Shown here one piece after another: positions 56,978 to 64,000 of a stretch of 64,000 nt of DNA (position 1 is its first letter; every line of letters starts with the position of its first letter). Origin of the DNA: Amycolatopsis sp. NBC_00345 (lineage in GTDB: Bacteria > Actinomycetota > Actinomycetes > Mycobacteriales > Pseudonocardiaceae); assembly GCF_036116635.1 (NCBI RefSeq), contig NZ_CP107995.1, forward strand, positions 4,092,001 to 4,156,000, read 5' to 3'. The notes under the pieces are model-generated. The model had not been told where the DNA came from, ran no database searches, and saw only the letters and a program-made list of their open reading frames with translations. Position numbers and translations under genes: made by a program.

Positions 56978-58674
56978 CGTGCCGCCACGGGGGCCTCGGC
57001 GAGCTCGACCGGCAGCCGTTCGGCGACCTTGCGGTCCACCACGGCCTTGACGAACGCGCTGAACAGCGGGTGCGGCCGGGTCGGGCGGCTCTTCAGCTCG
57101 GGGTGCGCCTGGGTGCCGACGAAAAACGGGTGCACGTCGGCGGGCAGCTCCACGAACTCCACCAGCCGGTCGTCCGGCGAGGTGCCGGAGAAGACCAGGC
57201 CCGCGTCGGAGAGCTGCTTGCGGTAGGCGTTGTTGACCTCGTAGCGGTGACGGTGGCGCTCGGACACCTCGGTGCCGCCGTACGCCTTCGCGACCTGCGA
57301 GCCCGCCTTGAGCTTCGCCGGGTACGCGCCGAGCCGCATGGTGCCGCCCATGTCGCGCTCGCCCGCGACCACGTCGCGCTGGTCGGCCATCGTGGAGATG
57401 ACCGGGTGCTTGGTGTTCTCGTCGAACTCCGCCGAGTTGGCGTCCTCGACGCCGGCCAGGTGCCGCGCCGCCTCGATCACCATGCACTGCAGGCCGAGGC
57501 ACAGGCCCAGCAGCGGGATGCCGCGGGTGCGCGCGTACTCGATCGCACCGACCTTGCCCTCGATGCCGCGGATGCCGAACCCGCCCGGGATCAGCACACC
57601 GTCCACATCGGACAGCACGGAGGCGGCGCCGGACGCGGTCTGCGCGTCGTCGGAGGCCACCCAGACGATCTCGACCTTGGCGCGGTGGGCGAACCCGCCC
57701 GCGCGCAGGGCCTCGGTGACCGACAGGTACGCGTCCGGCAGGTCGATGTACTTGCCGACCACGGCGATCCGCACGGTCTCGCTCGGGTTGTGCACCCGGT
57801 CGAGCAGGTCGCCCCACACCGTCCAGTCCACGTCGCGGAACGGCAGGCCGAGGCGGCGCACCACGTACGCGTCGAGCGCCTCGCGGTGCAGCACCTTCGG
57901 GATGTCGTAGATCGACGGGGCGTCCGGACAGGCGACGACGGCCTCGGTGTCGACGTCGCACATCAGGCCGATCTTGCGCTTGAGGTCCTCGGGGATCTCC
58001 CGGTCGGCCCGGCAGACCAGCGCGTCGGGCTGGATGCCGATGTTGCGCAGCGCCGCCACCGAGTGCTGGGTCGGCTTGGTCTTGAGCTCGCCCGAGGGGG
58101 CGAGGTAGGGCACCAGCGACACGTGCAGGAAGAAGCACTGGTCGCGCCCGACGTCGTGGCGCACCTGGCGGCACGCCTCGAGGAACGGCAGCGACTCGAT
58201 GTCGCCCACCGTGCCGCCGACCTCGGTGATCACGACGTCCGGGGAGTTGCCCGCCTCGTCCGGCACCGCGGCGGCGGTGATCCGCGCCTTGATCTCGTCG
58301 GTGATGTGCGGGATCACCTGCACGGTGTCGCCGAGGTACTCGCCCCGCCGCTCCTTGGCGATCACCTCGGAGTAGACCTGGCCGGTCGTGACGTTGGCCT
58401 TGCCGTCGAGGTCGCGGTCGAGGAAGCGCTCGTAGTGCCCGATGTCGAGGTCGGTCTCGGCCCCGTCGTCGGTGACGAACACCTCACCGTGCTGGAACGG
58501 GTTCATCGTCCCGGGGTCGACATTGAGGTACGGATCAAGCTTCTGCATCGTGACCCGGAGCCCACGTGCGGTAAGGAGTTGCCCGAGGCTGGACGCCGTC
58601 AGACCCTTACCCAGAGAGGAGGCAACGCCTCCGGTGACAAAGACAAATTTGGTAGCCCGCGACTGAAGTCCCAC
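56974..58674 (-). CDS. pyrG: CTP synthase
   Basis: 566 aa from GTG 58674 (VGLQSRATKFVFVTGGVASS). The amidoligase domain has SSLGKGLTASSLG and DPYLNVDPGTMNPFQHGEV; the C-terminal glutamine amidotransferase domain has LGLCLGLQCMVIEAAR with the catalytic Cys. It forms CTP from UTP, ATP and glutamine. The frame is open much further upstream, across aroA, but that part is antisense. Divergent from aroA with 120 bp between. Confidence 0.96.
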   Translation of the reverse strand: MGLQSRATKFVFVTGGVASSLGKGLTASSLGQLLTARGLRVTMQKLDPYLNVDPGTMNPFQHGEVFVTDDGAETDLDIGHYERFLDRDLDGKANVTTGQVYSEVIAKERRGEYLGDTVQVIPHITDEIKARITAAAVPDEAGNSPDVVITEVGGTVGDIESLPFLEACRQVRHDVGRDQCFFLHVSLVPYLAPSGELKTKPTQHSVAALRNIGIQPDALVCRADREIPEDLKRKIGLMCDVDTEAVVACPDAPSIYDIPKVLHREALDAYVVRRLGLPFRDVDWTVWGDLLDRVHNPSETVRIAVVGKYIDLPDAYLSVTEALRAGGFAHRAKVEIVWVASDDAQTASGAASVLSDVDGVLIPGGFGIRGIEGKVGAIEYARTRGIPLLGLCLGLQCMVIEAARHLAGVEDANSAEFDENTKHPVISTMADQRDVVAGERDMGGTMRLGAYPAKLKAGSQVAKAYGGTEVSERHRHRYEVNNAYRKQLSDAGLVFSGTSPDDRLVEFVELPADVHPFFVGTQAHPELKSRPTRPHPLFSAFVKAVVDRKVAERLPVELAEAPVAAR

Positions 58675-58794
58675 GGGCCGCCAGCATATCCCACTTACGG
58701 CGAACCGCTCACCGGCGGGCACACCCGGGCGTTTCGCGGACCGGAACGAGCACGCCCGGATACCGGCCGGACAGGCGGCGCTAGGCTTCGGCGC

Positions 58795-60087
58795 GTGACG
58801 AATGCGCACGAAGACCACTGGATCGCGCCGGTCGCGACGGCTCCCCTGGACGCCGAAGTGCGCGTCCCCGGCTCGAAGTCGATCACCAACCGCGCCTACG
58901 TGCTCGCCGCGCTCGCGGGTGCCCCGACCCGGGTGCGCGTGCCGCTCGACTCGCGGGACACCCGCCTGATGCTCGGCGCGCTCACCACGCTCGGCGGCCG
59001 CTCGGAGGCGACCACCGACGGGTTCCTCGTGCACCCGCTGTCGGGCAGCCGCGCCGAGCCGGCGACGGTCACCCTCGGCAACGCTGGCACGGTCGCGCGC
59101 TTCACGCCCGCGCTGGCCACGCTGGGCCAGGCGCCGGTGCTGTTCGACGGCGACGAGGCGATCCGCCGCCGTCCCATCGGCCCGCTGCTGACCGCCCTGC
59201 GCCGGCTCGGCGCCCGGATCGACGACGACGGCCGCGGCGCGCCGCCGTTCACCGTCCAGGGCGACGCCGGGCTGCGCGGCGGCAAAGTGGACCTCGACTC
59301 CTCGGCGTCGAGCCAGTTCCTCTCCGCGCTCCTGCTGGCCGGGCCGTCCTTCGACCAGGGCGTGACCGTGCGGCTGGTGGGTGACGCGCCGCCCAGCGAG
59401 CCGCACATCGCGATGACGCTGGACATGCTGCGCCGCTTCGGCGCCACGGTGGCGCGCGAGGGCGCGGAGTTCCACGTCGCGCCGACGAAGCTGTCCTGCC
59501 CCGAGTACGTGGTGGAGCCGGACCTGTCGACGGCCGCGCCGTTCCTGGTCGCCGCCGTCGCCACGGGCGGCCGCGTGCGCGTGAAGGGCTGGCCGAAGCA
59601 CACGACGCAGCCGGGCGACTGGCTGCGGACGCTGCTGCCGGCGTTGGGCGCTTCGGTCGAGCTGGACGCCTCGGGCCTGACCGTCACCGGGGGCTCGTCG
59701 ATCCCGGGCGTGGAGCTGGACCTGCACGAGGTCGGCGAGCTGACCCCGGTGGTCGCCGCGCTGCTGTGCTTCGCCGAGGGGCCGTCGGTGATCACCGGCG
59801 TCGCCCACCTCCGCGGCCACGAGACCGACCGGATCACCGCGCTGGCCACGGAACTCTCCGCGCTGGGCGCCGCGGTCACCGAGACCGACGACGGCCTGCG
59901 CATCACCCCGGCGCCGCTGCACGGCGGCGTCTTCCACACCTACGACGACCACCGCCTGGTCATGGCCGCCGCCGTGCTGGGGCTGCGTGTGGAAGGCGTC
60001 CGCGTGGAGAACCCGGCCACGGTGGGCAAGACGTTCCCGGAATTCGTCGAGACCTGGACCGGGCTCGTGAGTGTTCAGAACGGTTAG
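58795..60087 (+). CDS. aroA: 3-phosphoshikimate 1-carboxyvinyltransferase (EPSP synthase)
   Basis: 430 aa from GTG 58795, with TAGGCT 7 bases upstream (possible leaderless -10). Family motifs in order: VPGSKSITNRAYVLAALAG, LGNAGTVARF, RRRPIGPLL, LDSSASSQFLSALLL, RGHETDRITAL and YDDHRLVMAAAVLGL. It joins shikimate-3-phosphate and PEP on the way to aromatic amino acids. The last seven codons and the TAG stop lie inside repeat R2, so the C-terminal LVSVQNG is encoded by the repeat. Confidence 0.95.
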   Translation: MTNAHEDHWIAPVATAPLDAEVRVPGSKSITNRAYVLAALAGAPTRVRVPLDSRDTRLMLGALTTLGGRSEATTDGFLVHPLSGSRAEPATVTLGNAGTVARFTPALATLGQAPVLFDGDEAIRRRPIGPLLTALRRLGARIDDDGRGAPPFTVQGDAGLRGGKVDLDSSASSQFLSALLLAGPSFDQGVTVRLVGDAPPSEPHIAMTLDMLRRFGATVAREGAEFHVAPTKLSCPEYVVEPDLSTAAPFLVAAVATGGRVRVKGWPKHTTQPGDWLRTLLPALGASVELDASGLTVTGGSSIPGVELDLHEVGELTPVVAALLCFAEGPSVITGVAHLRGHETDRITALATELSALGAAVTETDDGLRITPAPLHGGVFHTYDDHRLVMAAAVLGLRVEGVRVENPATVGKTFPEFVETWTGLVSVQNG

Positions 60088-60109
60088 AACCGGCATAGCC
60101 ACTCACGAG
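60064..60109. repeat. dispersed palindromic element R2, copy B
   Basis: 46 bp with the same ends as copy A (CTCGTGAGTG ... CACTCACGAG) and a less perfect middle. It supplies the end of aroA on one side and stops 5 bases short of the GntR gene's stop codon on the other, so it fills the whole convergent gap. Confidence 0.85.
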
Positions 60110-60114
60110 CTGGT

Positions 60115-60795
60115 TCAGCCCGCCGGGCGCTCGCCGTCCGCGTCCTCACCGAACAGCGCCCGCAGGGTGACCTCACGGTTCACCCGGACGTGTTCGGCGG
60201 CGTACTCGCGGGCGCGCGCCCCGTCGCCGGACGCGATGGCGTCCACCAGGCGATGGTGCTCGTCGAGCAGGTCGGTCCAGTGCTCGTTCTGGCTGGTCAG
60301 CCAGCGGAGCCGGCCTTCGAGCGGCTGCAGCAGCGACGTGAGCAGGCCATTGCCAGCGATGGCGACGATCTCGTCGTGGAAGCGGCTGTTCAGCACCGCG
60401 ATCCGCGCGGACTCGCCGCGGGCGGTGGCCCGGGCGGCGTCGGACAGCAGCCGCTCCAGCCGGCGCAGCTCGGGTTTGCCCGCGCGCGCCGCGGCCAGGC
60501 CCGCGGCCAGGCTCTCCAGCGCCTCGCGGACGTCGAACAGCTCCTCCACGTCCACCCGCGCCAGCTGACGGACCACGACCCGCCGCGGCGACTGCACCAC
60601 CACGAAGCCCTCGGCCTCCAGGCTGCGGATCGCCTCGCGGACGGGCACGCGCGAGACGCCGAGCCCCTCGGCCAGCTCGCGCTCGACCAGCCGGTCCCCC
60701 GGCTTGAGCCGCCCGGTGAGGATCCGTTCGCGCAGCTCGTCACGCACGCGCTGCCGGGTCGCCGCGAGCGGCTGCCGCTCCGGGACTGTGGCCAC
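60115..60795 (-). CDS. GntR/FadR family transcriptional regulator
   Basis: 226 aa from GTG 60795, preceded by GGAGGG; the longer frame to 60864 would translate repeat R3. N-terminal winged HTH: LRERILTGRLKPGDRLVERELAEGLGVSRVPVREAIRSLEAEGFV. The FCD effector domain follows, with metal-type His residues in NSRFHDEIVAIAGN and EHHRLVDAI. It is divergent from the NCS1 permease, and two TTGGGATACCAA sites lie before that gene, so it is likely its repressor. Confidence 0.92.
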   Translation of the reverse strand: MATVPERQPLAATRQRVRDELRERILTGRLKPGDRLVERELAEGLGVSRVPVREAIRSLEAEGFVVVQSPRRVVVRQLARVDVEELFDVREALESLAAGLAAARAGKPELRRLERLLSDAARATARGESARIAVLNSRFHDEIVAIAGNGLLTSLLQPLEGRLRWLTSQNEHWTDLLDEHHRLVDAIASGDGARAREYAAEHVRVNREVTLRALFGEDADGERPAG

Positions 60796-60840
60796 TGATC
60801 CCTCCCTCACACCGCCGTAACCCGACGTACTGCGCCGATC

Positions 60841-60924
60841 GTTACCAATCCGACCGACAGTCACGGCGGAACGTAGGTCGCTTCCGGTTAACGGGTCGGC
60901 CTACTTTTCGATCGGATTGGTAAC
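60841..60924. repeat. dispersed element R3, copy 2, with terminal inverted repeats
   Basis: 84 bp bounded by the perfect 13-bp inverted repeat GTTACCAATCCGA / TCGGATTGGTAAC, with an inner GTAGGTCG ... CGGCCTAC hairpin and the ACGGCGGAA and GCTTCCGG blocks shared with copy 1. It lies in the divergent gap between the GntR and permease genes. Confidence 0.78.
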
Positions 60925-60973
60925 AGGAGCTTATCGGCCGGAGGGTTGACCCAGACGGACCTCGGGGTGATAT

Positions 60974-61000
60974 TTGGGATACCAATTTTTGGGATACCAA
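60974..61000. promoter_or_regulatory. tandem GntR/FadR operators
   Basis: TTGGGATACCAA occurs twice as a direct repeat (60974-60985 and 60989-61000), 15 bp apart; each is an imperfect palindrome of the TTGGTATACCAA type used by FadR-family regulators. The block is AT-rich against the local background and lies 30 bases before the permease start. Confidence 0.7.
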
Positions 61001-61030
61001 AACTGCCCGGCACGTCGACCGGAGGCCCGC

Positions 61031-62473
61031 ATGACCGCCGCCCCGCTCACCGGAACCCAGCAGGACACCGACCCGCCGCCCGACCCCGGGCTGTGGAACG
61101 AAGACCTCGCGCCGGCCAAGGACCGCCGCTGGAAGGTGTACGACATCTTCGCGCTGTGGATGTCCGATGTGCACAACCTCGGCAACTACACGTTCGCCGC
61201 CGGGCTGTTCGTGCTCGGGCTCTCGGCCTGGCAGGTGTTCACCGCGCTGCTGTTCGGCTTCGTGCTGATCTACGTCGGCATGAACCTGATGGGACGCATC
61301 GGCCAGCGCACCGGCGTGCCGTTCCCGGTGGTCGCGCGGATCAGCTTCGGCACGTTCGGCGCGAACCTGCCGGCGCTCATCCGCGCGGTCATCGCCATCT
61401 TCTGGTACGGCATCCAGACCTACCTCGCCAGCGTCGCCATCACACTGCTCGTGCTGGCCATCGACCCGGGGCTGAAACCGTTGACGGAGCACGGTTTCCT
61501 CGGCCTGCACGCGCTCGGCTGGATCTGCTTCATCGCGCTCTGGACGGCGCAGGCGCTCATCCTCACCCGCGGCATGGAGTCGGTGCGCAAGTTCCAGGAC
61601 TGGTGCGGCCCGCTGATCTGGGCCGTGATGATCGCGCTCGCGGTGTGGATCCTGGCCGCCGGGCACTGGCAGATCTCGTTGACCAGCAGCCCGAAACGGC
61701 TCTCCGGCGGGGAGCAGGTGCGCCAGTGGTTCGGCGCCACCGGGCTGATCCTGTCCGTCTACGGCACGCTGATGCTGAACTTCTGCGACTTCTCCCGCTT
61801 CGCCCCGGACCAGAAAACGGTGCGGCGCGGCAACTTCTGGGGCCTGCCGATCAACTCGACGGCGTTCGCGCTGCTTTCGGTGATCGTCACGGCGGGCAGC
61901 CTGCAGCTGTTCGGCGAGGCGATCACCGACCCCGCCGAGCTGCTCGCCCGGGTGCACAACACCCCGGTGCTCGTCGTCGGCGCACTCACCTTCGCGATCG
62001 CCACGATGGGCGTGAACATCGTCGCGAACTTCGTCTCCCCCGCCTACGACCTGGCGAACATCTGGCCGAAGCGGATCTCGTTCACCGTCGGCGGGATGAT
62101 CAGCGCCGTCGCCGCGCTGTGCGTGCTGCCGTGGAAGCTCTACTCCTCGCCCGCGGTGGTCAACTACTTCCTCGGCGGTCTCGGCGCGTTCCTCGGCCCG
62201 CTGTTCGGGATCATGATCGTGGACTACTACCTGATCCGGCGGGCCCGGGTCGACGTCGCGCAGCTCTTCGTGAAGGGCGGGCCGTACCACTACCGGCACG
62301 GCGTGAACCCCCGCGCGATCGCGACGTTCCTGCCCACCGCGGCGCTCTCGGCCGTGATCGCGCTCGTGCCGTTCTTCGCGCCCGCTTCGCCGTACTCGTG
62401 GTTCATCGGCACGGCGTCCTCGGGGCTGCTGTACTGGGCCGTCGCGCGGAAGCAGCGGGCGGCGGCCGCCTGA
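61031..62473 (+). CDS. NCS1 family permease (cytosine/allantoin/hydantoin type)
   Basis: 480 aa from ATG 61031 with GGAGG 5 bases upstream. Twelve TM helices; NCS1 signatures LWMSDVHNLGNYTFAAG near the start, then FGTFGANLPALIRAVIAIFWYGIQ and NFCDFSRFAPD. It imports a nitrogen-rich heterocycle such as cytosine, uracil, allantoin or a hydantoin together with H+ or Na+. The racemase-like gene that follows (TGATG overlap) makes allantoin or hydantoin the better guess (inference). Confidence 0.92.
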   Translation: MTAAPLTGTQQDTDPPPDPGLWNEDLAPAKDRRWKVYDIFALWMSDVHNLGNYTFAAGLFVLGLSAWQVFTALLFGFVLIYVGMNLMGRIGQRTGVPFPVVARISFGTFGANLPALIRAVIAIFWYGIQTYLASVAITLLVLAIDPGLKPLTEHGFLGLHALGWICFIALWTAQALILTRGMESVRKFQDWCGPLIWAVMIALAVWILAAGHWQISLTSSPKRLSGGEQVRQWFGATGLILSVYGTLMLNFCDFSRFAPDQKTVRRGNFWGLPINSTAFALLSVIVTAGSLQLFGEAITDPAELLARVHNTPVLVVGALTFAIATMGVNIVANFVSPAYDLANIWPKRISFTVGGMISAVAALCVLPWKLYSSPAVVNYFLGGLGAFLGPLFGIMIVDYYLIRRARVDVAQLFVKGGPYHYRHGVNPRAIATFLPTAALSAVIALVPFFAPASPYSWFIGTASSGLLYWAVARKQRAAAA

Positions 62474-63192
62474 TGCGCATCCTCGTCACCAACTGCAACA
62501 CCACCGAGGCGATGACCAAGGAGATCGCGGCCGGGGCGCGCGCCGCCGCGAGCCCCGGCACCGAGATCCTGGCGCGCACGCCCGGCTGGGGCCCGGAGTC
62601 GGCGGAGGGCTGGCTCGACAGCTTCCTCTCCGCCGCCGCGGTGCTCGACCTGCTGCGTGGCCTCGACGATGCCGACGAGCCGTTCGACGCCGTGGTGATG
62701 GCCGGCTTCGGCGAACACGGCCGCGAGGGCGCGCGGGAGCTGCTCGACGTGCCGGTCGTCGACATCACCGAGGCCGCCGCGCACCTGGCGTGCCTGCTCG
62801 GGCGCCGCTACGGCGTGGTGACCACGCTGGACCGCACGTGCGGGCTGATCGAGGACAGCCTGCACTCGGCGGGCGTCGCGCCGAACTGCGTCGCCGTCGT
62901 CGGCGCCGGGCTGGGCGTGCTGGACCTGCGGGACGAGCGCCGTACCGAGTCCGCGCTGCTCACCGCCGCCCGCCGCGTCCGCGACGCCGGGGCCGAGGTG
63001 CTGGTGCTCGGCTGCGCGGGCATGACCGGCCTGGACCGCCGGATCTCGACGATGCTGGACATCCCGGTGGTCGACGGCGTCGCCGCGGCCGTGCGGCTCG
63101 CGGAGTCGCTCGTGGCGCTGAAGCTGACGACCAGCCGCGCGGGCTCGTACGCGCGGCCGTTGGAGAAGAAACGCACCTGGCCGAGCGGCTAA
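62473..63192 (+). CDS. Asp/Glu/hydantoin racemase family protein, first Cys missing
   Basis: 239 aa. It begins RILVTNCNTTEAMT (the LxNPNxxxxMT strand of hydantoin and allantoin racemases) and keeps the second catalytic region VLVLGCAGMTGL. At the place of the first catalytic Cys, usually ACFGDPG, it reads AGFGEHGREGAREL, with Gly for Cys. A two-base racemase mechanism should then fail; it may be one-sided or have another activity such as amidase or isomerase. Coupled to the NCS1 permease (TGATG). The stop overlaps the convergent acyltransferase gene by 4 bases. Confidence 0.88.
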   Translation: MRILVTNCNTTEAMTKEIAAGARAAASPGTEILARTPGWGPESAEGWLDSFLSAAAVLDLLRGLDDADEPFDAVVMAGFGEHGREGARELLDVPVVDITEAAAHLACLLGRRYGVVTTLDRTCGLIEDSLHSAGVAPNCVAVVGAGLGVLDLRDERRTESALLTAARRVRDAGAEVLVLGCAGMTGLDRRISTMLDIPVVDGVAAAVRLAESLVALKLTTSRAGSYARPLEKKRTWPSG

Positions 63193-64000
63193 GCCACCTT
63201 CGCCGCCGCCCGCAGGGGCGGGCGTCCGGTCAGCACCTTGCTGCACGGGAGGCGCCGCAGGACCTCGACGATCACGAGGGTCAGCGCCACCGTGGCCGGG
63301 TAGACCACGATGGTCGTCCACGGAGCGCCCACCCCGTCGCCGACCAGGGCGATCAGCGGGCTGAGCAGGGCCAGCGCCAGCGGGTGCGAGAGGAAGATGC
63401 CGAACGACCGGTCCACCGCCCACGACACGAACCGGGAGCCGCGCCGGCGGCCTTCGCTCCAGCGCGCGCCCGCCAGGTAGATGGCCGCGATGGCCGCGAC
63501 GAACCACGGGATCAGGTACAGCCGGAACGCGTCGCTCGCCACCTCCGGCCACAGTCCGTTGTGGACGTTCCAGAAGTAGCCCGCCTCGGCCACCCCGAGC
63601 GACGCCACCAGGCCGCCGACCACGAGCCAGCGGTGCCGGAGCAGCCAGCCGTGCACGGCCTTCAGGTGCACCCCCGCGACGGCGCCCAGCACCGAATAGA
63701 ACTGGTACGGCAGCAGCGTCGTGTAGAACCGCGTGACGGTGGTGTAGTCGACGCTGGCGGGCGGGTGGCTCAGGAACAGCGTGACCGCGATCTGGATCGC
63801 GCCGGAGACGGCCAGCACCAGCCACGGCCGGCGCCGGATCACGCCCACCAGCTTCATCAGCAGCGGGAACAGCAGGTACACCTGCAGGGTCACGAGCAGG
63901 AAGTACAGGTGGTACCAGGCGGTCCCGGTCCCGATCTCGATCACCAGCGCCCGCAGCGCCGCGCCGGCCGACGGCGGCGGCTGCTCGGAGGTGGCCAGCG
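63189..64000 (-). CDS. acyltransferase family 3 membrane protein, N-terminus beyond window
   Basis: Frame open from the TAG at 63189 to the right edge (270 codons visible). Multi-pass membrane protein of the acyltransferase-3/OafA type: YHLYFLLVTLQVYLLFPLL, then YQFYSVLGAVAGVHL and FGIFLSHPLALALLSPL near the end. These proteins add acetyl or other acyl groups to sugars or lipids at the membrane. The N-terminal catalytic His region lies outside the window, so activity cannot be judged. An internal GTG near 63944 is not the true start. Confidence 0.88.
   Translation of the reverse strand, partial: LATSEQPPPSAGAALRALVIEIGTGTAWYHLYFLLVTLQVYLLFPLLMKLVGVIRRRPWLVLAVSGAIQIAVTLFLSHPPASVDYTTVTRFYTTLLPYQFYSVLGAVAGVHLKAVHGWLLRHRWLVVGGLVASLGVAEAGYFWNVHNGLWPEVASDAFRLYLIPWFVAAIAAIYLAGARWSEGRRRGSRFVSWAVDRSFGIFLSHPLALALLSPLIALVGDGVGAPWTTIVVYPATVALTLVIVEVLRRLPCSKVLTGRPPLRAAAKVA

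Noticed and set aside
57070..58794. Long N-terminal extension of the aroA frame
   Set aside because: It is antisense to pyrG; AroA homology starts right after GTG 58795.
58675..60102. N-terminal extension of the pyrG frame
   Set aside because: Antisense to aroA; CTP synthase homology begins at GTG 58674.
60796..60864. Earlier start for the GntR gene
   Set aside because: It would translate the end of repeat R3; GTG 60795 has a ribosome site and matches the family's N-terminus.

Overview
The window is very GC-rich and densely coded, with frequent GTG starts, ATGA/GTGA stop-start overlaps, probable leaderless promoters, an F420-type oxidoreductase and a mycothiol-dependent enzyme family. This points to a filamentous actinomycete. 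A Pseudonocardiaceae member close to Amycolatopsis is my inference from gene content and the style of the dispersed repeats; no marker gene here proves it. I found no rRNA, tRNA, CRISPR array, insertion sequence or replication origin, and no gene-free stretch longer than about 260 bases once a small unlisted ORF at 2671-2832 is counted.

Layout. 1-5.7 kb: a truncated alpha/beta hydrolase, an Lrp/AsnC regulator divergent from an F420-type oxidoreductase plus deaminase pair, a 2H phosphodiesterase, and an XRE - ImmA/IrrE protease - multi-TM protein cassette. 5.9-10.8 kb: a sugar/glycan module (two SDR epimerases, one of SQD1 type, a GT-C/GT2 fusion and a GtrA flippase). 11.6-19.4 kb: a tightly coupled operon of SWIM, Ala/Thr-rich low-complexity, DUF5691, MoxR AAA ATPase, DUF5682 and VWA proteins. 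19.6-21.5 kb: zinc-independent ribosomal protein L36 and a TetR/epoxide hydrolase pair with twin operators. 21.5-30.8 kb: uronate catabolism (PL8 polysaccharide lyase, ketoglutarate semialdehyde dehydrogenase, an unknown protein, glucarate dehydratase, KDG dehydratase, IclR regulator, uronate dehydrogenase). 31-35.6 kb: an AraC-controlled resorcinol/hydroxyquinol pathway in which maleylacetate reductase is fused to hydroxyquinol dioxygenase. 35.6-42.4 kb: a secreted cyclophilin, an M1 peptidase and a Pls/PosA-type NRPS-like polyamino-acid synthetase.

42.6-58.7 kb is the conserved actinobacterial housekeeping block (der, plsC, cmk ... rluB, scpB, scpA, a small RHH-like protein, parA, xerD, NUDIX, pyrG), interrupted between cmk and rluB by TetR-DUF4267, a KhtT/KhtU-like K+/H+ antiporter pair and a secreted X-Pro peptidase-family hydrolase. 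aroA is divergent from pyrG. The right end has a GntR-controlled NCS1 permease plus Asp/Glu/hydantoin-racemase-like gene and a truncated acyltransferase-3.

Besides genes, the window carries three families of short dispersed palindromic DNA elements: R1 (53 bp, three copies), R2 (46 bp, two copies) and R3 (84-93 bp, two copies). Several clear operators lie beside their regulators: Lrp at 1266, TetR at 20393, IclR at 28992, TetR at 46229 and GntR at 60974. The observations I rate most worth following are the low-complexity ORF embedded by stop-start overlap on both sides in the MoxR/VWA operon, the Pls-like synthetase with a lysine-like specificity code beside an M1 peptidase, the 324-residue repeat extension on ScpB, and the R2/R3 elements with fixed positions relative to neighbouring genes.
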